Shown here: piece by piece, positions 59,076 to 64,000 of the stretch
How the letters are laid out: every line of letters starts with the position of its first letter
How positions within the stretch are numbered: position 1 is the stretch's first letter
Source: Mycolicibacterium phlei
GTDB lineage: Bacteria; Actinomycetota; Actinomycetes; Mycobacteriales; Mycobacteriaceae
Reading direction: 5' to 3'
NCBI RefSeq assembly: GCF_001583415.1
Contig: NZ_CP014475.1
Location: 4,278,001-4,342,000 of the forward strand
DNA: 64,000 nucleotides
Translations under genes and position numbers: made by a program
Notes under the pieces: generated by a model
The model's database searches: none
The model's input: the letters and a program-made list of their open reading frames with translations, nothing else
What the model was told of the DNA's origin: nothing

Positions 59076-61847
59076 ATGCCGGGGGAGGTCGTGGTCCGCC
59101 AGCCGACGCATCAGCGCGCGGTCGCCGCGTTTCTCGATTCCGCCGCCCACGGCCCGTCGGCGCTGCTGATCGAGGGTGAGGCCGGTATCGGCAAGACCAC
59201 CCTCTGGCTGGCCGCGATCGAGCAGGCGCAGAAGCGCGGCTACCGGGTGCTGTCCACCCGGGCCGCGGCCGCCGAGTCCGTGCTCGCCTACACCGCGCTG
59301 GCCGACCTGCTCGACGAGGTCGACGCCGGCGCCTGGGCCGACCTGCCCGCGCCGCAGCTGCTGGCCGTCGACCAGGTGCTGCTGCGCGCCGAGACCACCA
59401 CCGGCACCGATCAGCGCGCGGTGGCCGCGGCGTTCCTGTCCGTCGTCGAACGCATCTCCGCCGAGGGCCCGGTGCTGCTGGCCATCGATGACCTGCAGTG
59501 GCTGGACCCGTCGAGCAGGCACGTCGTCGCATTCGTCGCGCGCCGGCTCACCGGCGCCACCGGGCTGCTGGCCACCGTGCGCACCGAGAACGGTGACGGC
59601 CCCACCACCGACTGGCTGGAGCTACCCCGTCCCGAGGCGGTCAACCGGGTCCGGCTGAACCCGCTGACCGTCGCCGATCTGCACGCCGCGGTGTCGGCGC
59701 GGCTGCGTAGGCCGTTCTCCCGGCCCACCATCGGGCGGATCCACCAGGTGTCGGGCGGCAACCCGTTCTACGCGATCGAGCTGGCCCGCGCGATCGACGA
59801 CCGCGCCACCGGCATCGACGCCACGCTGCCGCGCACGCTGTCCGAGGTGGTGAGCGCCCGGCTCGGCAGCCTGGAGCCCGACGTGCACGAGGCGCTGCTG
59901 GCGGCGTCGTGCCTGGCGGCGCCGACGGTGGACCTGGTGGCCGCGGCCACCCGCACCGAGGACGAGGAACTGGTCGAGCTGCTGGAGACCGCGGAGAGCA
60001 AGGGCATCATCGCGATCGACGGCAACCGCATCCGGTTCTCACACCCGCTGCTGGCCCGCGGTGTGTACACCCAGGCGCCCCCCGGCAGGCGCCGCGCGAT
60101 GCACCGGCGGATGGCCGATCTGGTCGACGAGCCCGAGCTGCGGGCCCGCCACCTCGCGCTGGCCGCGACCAGCGGCGACGACGAGACGCTCAAGGCGCTC
60201 GACGCCGCCGCCGAATCGGCGCGGCTCAGGGGCGCGCCCGCGGCCGCCGCCGAACTGCTCGACCTGGCGATCGGGCTCGGCGGGGACACCCCGGACCGGC
60301 GGATCCTGTCGGCGCTGCACCACTTCGACGCCGGTGACCACGAACGCGCCGCCACCGTGCTCGAGGAGGCGATCGACCGGCTGCCGCCCGGCGACCTGCG
60401 CGCCGAGGCGCTGACCCGGCTGGCCGTCGTCCGGCTGTACAACCAGGGCTTCAACGAGGCGGCCCAGGTGTTGCGTGATGCGCTCGGCGAGGTCAGCGAC
60501 AACCGGGGGCTGCGGGTGCAGGCGCTGGTCACGTTGGCGTACTCGCTGTTTCACGCCAGTCAGTCCGCGGAGGGTCTCGCCACCGCGGAGGAGGCCGTCG
60601 CGGAGGCCGAGTCGCTGAACAACCCGCACCTGCTGAGCACGGCGCTGGGGATACGGAACATCCTGTGGTTCGTCAGCGGCCACGGCTTCGACGAGGAGAC
60701 GCATGCCCGCGCGGTGGCCCTTGAAGACCCGGAAGCACTGACGCCGTTGGTGTTCCGCCCCAGCATGCACCGCGCTCTGCTGCTGGAGTGGACGGGCCGG
60801 CTCCACGAGGCCCGCGAGACGCTGGAGCAGATCCGCGTCCGCTGCCTGGAGCGGGGCGAGGAGGGCGAGCATGTCTTCGTCTCCCAGCGCCTGGTGCTGA
60901 CCGCGATCGCGCTCGGCGATTTCGCTGAGGCACAACAGATCACCGACAAGGCCCTGGAGAAGGTCCGCCAACTCGGCGGGGACACCCCGCAGCTGCTCAC
61001 CCGCAGCCTGCTGGCGACGCTGCTGACCTACACGGGAACGGAGGCCGCCGCCCGCGAGATGATCGCCAAGGCCCTCGAATTGGGCAGCCGCACCGGGACG
61101 CGGCGGCTCAGCGAGCGCATGCACGCGATGCTGGGGTTCCTGGAGCTGTCCCTGGGCAACTACGACGCCGTGCTGGCCGCCGTGGCGCCCATGCTGGAAC
61201 GCTTCGACCCCGCCACCACCCCGACCGAGCTGCCCGATGCCGTGTTCCTGCCCGATGCCATCGAGGCGCTGGTGCACCTGGAGCGCTACACCGAGGCCGA
61301 ACCGTTGATCGCGGCCCTGGAGCGCAACGGGCAGCGGGTCGACAGGCCGTGGATGATCGCCGTCGGCGCCCGATCCCGCGCGCTGCTGCTGGCCGCCCAG
61401 GGCGACCCGGATGGCGCGTTGGCGGCGGTGCAGCGGGCGATGGCCGCACACGAGGACCTGCCCATGCCGTTCGAACGCGCCCGCACACTGCTGCTGCTCG
61501 GCCAGATCGAGCGCCGCCAGCGCAAGAAGGAGTCGGCGTCGGCGCATCTGCAGGAGGCCGTCGACGTCTTCGAGCGACTCGGCACGGTGCGGTGGGCCGA
61601 CCGGGCCCGCGCCGAGCTGGCCCGCACCAACGTCGGCCCACGCCGCACCGGTGAGCTGACCCCGTCCGAACAGCGCGTCGCCGAGCTCGCCGCGTCCGGG
61701 ATGAAGAACCGCGACGTCGCCTCCGCGCTGTTCATCAGCCCCAAGACGGTGGAGGCGAACCTGGCCCGCATCTACCGCAAGCTCGGCATCAAGTCACGCG
61801 CTGAACTGGGCCGTCACATCGCCCGGCCGACCGAGTCGGAGAGTTAG
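59076..61847 (+). CDS. Large AAA/LuxR-type transcriptional regulator (second of tandem pair)
   Basis: A 923-residue paralogue of the preceding gene with the same layout: Walker A GEAGIGKTT (about 33-41), Walker B VLLAIDDLQWLD (about 132-143), TPR-like middle, and LuxR HTH at the C-terminus (LTPSEQRVAELAASGMKNRD, then KTVEANLARIYRKLGI). The two share long identical stretches (ALLIEGEAGIGKTTLWLAA; GRIHQVSGGNPFYAIELARA-type), so this is a tandem duplication kept in one direction. ATG 59076. The gap before it holds a short dyad (TCAAG/CTTGA). Confidence 0.88.
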   Translation: MPGEVVVRQPTHQRAVAAFLDSAAHGPSALLIEGEAGIGKTTLWLAAIEQAQKRGYRVLSTRAAAAESVLAYTALADLLDEVDAGAWADLPAPQLLAVDQVLLRAETTTGTDQRAVAAAFLSVVERISAEGPVLLAIDDLQWLDPSSRHVVAFVARRLTGATGLLATVRTENGDGPTTDWLELPRPEAVNRVRLNPLTVADLHAAVSARLRRPFSRPTIGRIHQVSGGNPFYAIELARAIDDRATGIDATLPRTLSEVVSARLGSLEPDVHEALLAASCLAAPTVDLVAAATRTEDEELVELLETAESKGIIAIDGNRIRFSHPLLARGVYTQAPPGRRRAMHRRMADLVDEPELRARHLALAATSGDDETLKALDAAAESARLRGAPAAAAELLDLAIGLGGDTPDRRILSALHHFDAGDHERAATVLEEAIDRLPPGDLRAEALTRLAVVRLYNQGFNEAAQVLRDALGEVSDNRGLRVQALVTLAYSLFHASQSAEGLATAEEAVAEAESLNNPHLLSTALGIRNILWFVSGHGFDEETHARAVALEDPEALTPLVFRPSMHRALLLEWTGRLHEARETLEQIRVRCLERGEEGEHVFVSQRLVLTAIALGDFAEAQQITDKALEKVRQLGGDTPQLLTRSLLATLLTYTGTEAAAREMIAKALELGSRTGTRRLSERMHAMLGFLELSLGNYDAVLAAVAPMLERFDPATTPTELPDAVFLPDAIEALVHLERYTEAEPLIAALERNGQRVDRPWMIAVGARSRALLLAAQGDPDGALAAVQRAMAAHEDLPMPFERARTLLLLGQIERRQRKKESASAHLQEAVDVFERLGTVRWADRARAELARTNVGPRRTGELTPSEQRVAELAASGMKNRDVASALFISPKTVEANLARIYRKLGIKSRAELGRHIARPTESES

Positions 61848-61922
61848 CGCCAAAACGCATCCCCGCTGCGGCGCAGGGGTTTACCGTCGAGTCGCTCCCC
61901 CGTCCCGAGAACAGGAGGACCG

Positions 61923-62150
61923 GTGCGCACCGACGACGTTCGCCCCGTGACACCGACCGATCCCGATGCCTCGCTGGTCACCGCGGCCCCCTGCCAGCCC
62001 GCCGTCGGCGCGGGCTTCGCGGCGCTGGGCCTGGTGTCGCTGCTGGACCTGCCGCGCCGCCGCGACCGCGTGCTCGCGCTGGGCGGTGCCGCGGCGGCGG
62101 GCTGGTACCTGATCAGCAGCGGCGGGCTCAGGGCAGCGCGCCGGGGCTGA
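61923..62150 (+). CDS. Small conserved hypothetical protein, Ala/Gly-rich
   Basis: A 75-residue protein. GTG 61923 has a strong AGGAGG at 61913-61918. Two short hydrophobic segments (about 28-43 and 51-69) suggest a membrane-associated protein, with an RRRDR loop between. Its last 23 bp overlap the end of the convergent phoH2 gene. No recognised domain. Confidence 0.6.
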   Translation: MRTDDVRPVTPTDPDASLVTAAPCQPAVGAGFAALGLVSLLDLPRRRDRVLALGGAAAAGWYLISSGGLRAARRG

Positions 62151-63441
62151 TCTCCTCGAGCATCTCGGTCACCAGCGCCGCGATCGGCGAACGCTCGCTG
62201 CGCAGCAGCGTGATGTGCGCGAACAACGGGTGACCCTTGAGCTTCTCGATCACCGCGGCGACACCGTCGTGGCGGCCCACCCGCAGGTTGTCGCGCTGCG
62301 CGACGTCGTGGGTGAGCACCACCCGGCTGCCCGCCCCCAGCCGCGACAGCACGGTCAGCAGCACATTGCGCTCCAGCGACTGCGCCTCGTCGACGATGAC
62401 GAACGAGTCGTGCAGCGACCGGCCCCGGATGTGGGTCAGCGGCAGCACCTCGAGCATGCCGCGGGAGAGCACCTCGTCGAGCACCGCCGGGCTGGCCAGC
62501 CCCTCCAGGGTGTCGAACACGGCCTGCGCCCACGGCCCCATCTTGTCGGCCTCACTGCCGGGCAGGTAGCCCAGATCCTGGCCGCCGACGGCGTAGAGCG
62601 GGCGGAACACCACGACCTTGCGCTGGGTGCGCCGCTCCAGCACCGCCTCCAGCCCGGCGCACAGCGCCAGCGCCGACTTGCCGGTGCCCGCCTTGCCGCC
62701 GAGCGAGACGATGCCGACCGACTCGTCGAGCAGCAGATCCAGCGCCACCCGCTGTTCGGCGGAACGGCCGCGCAGCCCGAACGCCTCCCGGTCGCCGCGC
62801 ACCAGCTGCACCCGCTTGTCCGGGGTGACCCGGCCCAGCGCATGCGAGCTGCCGGCGAGCAGCCGAACTCCGGTGTGGCACGGCAGATCCCGCGCGGCCT
62901 CCAGGTCGATCTCACCCTCGGCGAACAGCCTGTCGACGTCGTCGACGCCGATCTCGAGTTCGGCCATGCCGGTCCAGCCCGAGGTCACCACGTCCTGGGC
63001 GTGGTACTCGTCGGCGGTCAGGCCCACCGCGCCGGCCTTGACCCGCAGCGGGATGTCCTTGCTGACCAGCGTCACCTGCTTGCCCTCGGCGGCGAGATTG
63101 GCCGCGACGGTGAGGATCCGGGCGTCGTTGCTCTCGTTGCGGAACCCGGCGGGCAGCACCGACGGGTCGCTGTGGTTCAACTCGACATGCAGTGTGCCGC
63201 CTTGCGTCCCAACGGGAATCGGCTGATCCAGGCGCCCGTGCTCGAGACGCAGATCGTCGAACATCCGCAGCGCCTGCCGGGCGAACCAGCCGAGCTCGTG
63301 ATGATGGCGTTTGGCCTCGAGTTCACTGATCACCACCAGCGGGACCACGACCTCGTGCTCGGCAAAGCGCATGCAGGCCCAGGGATCTGACAGCAACACG
63401 GAGGTGTCGAGCACGTAAGTGCGAACGGCCTTCTCAGTCAC
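62128..63441 (-). CDS. phoH2: PhoH2: PIN ribonuclease-PhoH ATPase fusion
   Basis: A 437-residue protein. An N-terminal PIN domain (TYVLDTSVLLSDPWA; acidic residues at D13, E39-type ISELEAKRHHHELG and NESNDARIL) is fused to a PhoH ATPase domain with Walker A GGKAGTGKSA (near 247) and Walker B VIVDEAQSLE (near 350). PhoH2 couples RNA unwinding to cleavage and works as the toxin of a toxin-antitoxin pair in mycobacteria. GTG 63441 has GAGGAG upstream; a longer in-frame start would cover the small overlapping ORF. Orthologue of Rv1095. Confidence 0.93.
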   Translation of the reverse strand: MTEKAVRTYVLDTSVLLSDPWACMRFAEHEVVVPLVVISELEAKRHHHELGWFARQALRMFDDLRLEHGRLDQPIPVGTQGGTLHVELNHSDPSVLPAGFRNESNDARILTVAANLAAEGKQVTLVSKDIPLRVKAGAVGLTADEYHAQDVVTSGWTGMAELEIGVDDVDRLFAEGEIDLEAARDLPCHTGVRLLAGSSHALGRVTPDKRVQLVRGDREAFGLRGRSAEQRVALDLLLDESVGIVSLGGKAGTGKSALALCAGLEAVLERRTQRKVVVFRPLYAVGGQDLGYLPGSEADKMGPWAQAVFDTLEGLASPAVLDEVLSRGMLEVLPLTHIRGRSLHDSFVIVDEAQSLERNVLLTVLSRLGAGSRVVLTHDVAQRDNLRVGRHDGVAAVIEKLKGHPLFAHITLLRSERSPIAALVTEMLEEISPGALP

Positions 63442-63571
63442 GGAGCGCTCCTCGCGGCCGCGCGGCCCCGCACGAACCTTCGGCGGACACTGCGGCACTG
63501 GGACCGGGGCCGGCCCCTCTCGTGATGAGTCGATCGGTGCCGCCCGGACAGCAGAGCATGTCGCTAGCCAT
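63434..63571 (-). CDS. phoAT: Candidate PhoAT antitoxin (45 aa, overlaps phoH2)
   Basis: A 45-residue frame in a different reading frame, ATG 63571 to TGA 63436-63434, that overlaps the phoH2 start by 8 bp. It begins MASDMLCCPGG and ends PRGALRD. Mycobacterial phoH2 is known to be preceded by a short overlapping antitoxin gene, phoAT, in this position. The ribosome site is weak and no domain supports it, so the call rests on position and overlap. Confidence 0.45.
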   Translation of the reverse strand: MASDMLCCPGGTDRLITRGAGPGPSAAVSAEGSCGAARPRGALRD

Positions 63572-63661
63572 CGACAGCGACGCTACTCCCGTCGCGGCGG
63601 GTGCGCCGCCTAGGCGCGCCGAAGTCTTTGCCGCCCCGTGTTATATGTCGTGACGCGCAGG

Positions 63662-64000
63662 TTACGCGGTGATGAACTGGCTTAGCTTGGGCTCGTCGGC
63701 CAGCCCCCACGCGACGATCCGGTCGCTGATCACCTTGCGCAGTTCGGCGTCGCCGAAGATGCCCGCCGCAGCCACGTTGGCCACCTTGTCCGCGTACTGC
63801 TCGATGTCGCCGCCCACGACGCCCAACTCGGCCGCGCGCCGCGCGATCGCGTCGACGGTCTCGTCCCGGTCGGTCGTCAGCAGGTACCCGACCAGGTTGG
63901 CGAAGAACTCCTCGTGACGCTCCTCGTCCTTGGCGATCCGGCCCACCAGGCTCTTGAGCACCGGCTCGGTGATCTTGGCCTCGAGGTTGCGGCAGAACAC
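63662..64000 (-). CDS. desA2: Acyl-ACP desaturase DesA2, C-terminal part (cut by window edge)
   Basis: The last 112 residues of a ferritin-like stearoyl-ACP desaturase family protein; the 5' part lies beyond the window. DEERHEEFF carries one of the two ExxH di-iron motifs, and the long helices after it are typical. DesA2 in mycobacteria is an essential, mycolic-acid-related desaturase, here as in M. tuberculosis next to phoH2. The first codon shown (ATG 64000) is internal, not the start. Confidence 0.85.
   Translation of the reverse strand: MFCRNLEAKITEPVLKSLVGRIAKDEERHEEFFANLVGYLLTTDRDETVDAIARRAAELGVVGGDIEQYADKVANVAAAGIFGDAELRKVISDRIVAWGLADEPKLSQFITA

Noticed and set aside
61855..61885. GC-rich hairpin after the second LuxR-type gene
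   Set aside because: CCCC/GGGG arms need an internal bulge and are not followed by a T-run; too weak to call a terminator.

Overview
The window is very GC-rich DNA from a mycobacterium, most likely a fast-growing environmental one (Mycolicibacterium type). The evidence is a complete yrbE/mce operon, a mycofactocin-type SDR, a 13E12-family DUF222/HNH gene with a mycobacterial SOS box, a KstR-type operator, and a right half (about 37.7-64 kb) that keeps the gene order of the M. tuberculosis Rv1094-Rv1112 region in inverted orientation (desA2, phoH2, fum, glpX, DUF4245, AI-2E permease, 3beta-HSD, xseB, xseA, lipid-droplet protein, ispH, DUF6542, ychF). Species assignment is inference; I could not run a search.

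Region 1 (1-14.4 kb) is a catabolic cluster. It holds a CaiB-type CoA-transferase, a DUF35 zinc-ribbon/OB protein, an SCP-x-like thiolase, an unusual 773-residue tandem CoA-transferase, an aldehyde dehydrogenase, a mycofactocin-type SDR, a cytochrome P450, an alpha/beta hydrolase, two consecutive FadR-type GntR regulators, a GMC oxidoreductase and a luciferase-like monooxygenase. A logical flow is ester cleavage or P450 hydroxylation, alcohol to aldehyde to acid oxidation, CoA activation by CoA transfer, then thiolytic or retro-aldol cleavage. The substrate is unknown.

Region 2 (14.4-24.8 kb, minus strand) is a complete mce operon, yrbEA-yrbEB-mceA-B-C-D-E-F, with most junctions overlapping, preceded by a TetR regulator. 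The 236-bp gap between the regulator and yrbEA has two dyad elements that look like operators. An Mce importer next to a catabolic cluster suggests uptake of a hydrophobic substrate degraded by region 1.

Region 3 (24.8-37.7 kb) is mixed accessory DNA. It has a 974-residue APH/degenerate M23-like/class III aminotransferase fusion, a lipocalin-like protein, a permuted papain-like protein, and a DUF222/HNH (13E12) gene under an SOS box. That gene is split by a 1,347-bp IS3-family element with 28-bp inverted repeats and a TTAG target duplication; removing the element and one TTAG restores a 497-codon frame exactly. Then follow a DUF2993 protein, small SRPBCC, DUF1801 and SnoaL-like genes, an orphan modA, a frameshifted CPCC-type gene, a GNAT and an AraC/GyrI regulator.

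Region 4 (37.7-64 kb) is conserved mycobacterial core: ychF, a DUF6542 protein, a low-affinity-type PBP lipoprotein, ispH, xseA/xseB, a 3beta-hydroxysteroid dehydrogenase behind a KstR-type operator, several redox and hydrolase genes, glpX, fum, two tandem large AAA-LuxR regulators, phoH2 with a small overlapping ORF in the phoAT antitoxin position, and the 3' part of desA2 cut by the window edge. I saw no tRNA, rRNA or CRISPR array.
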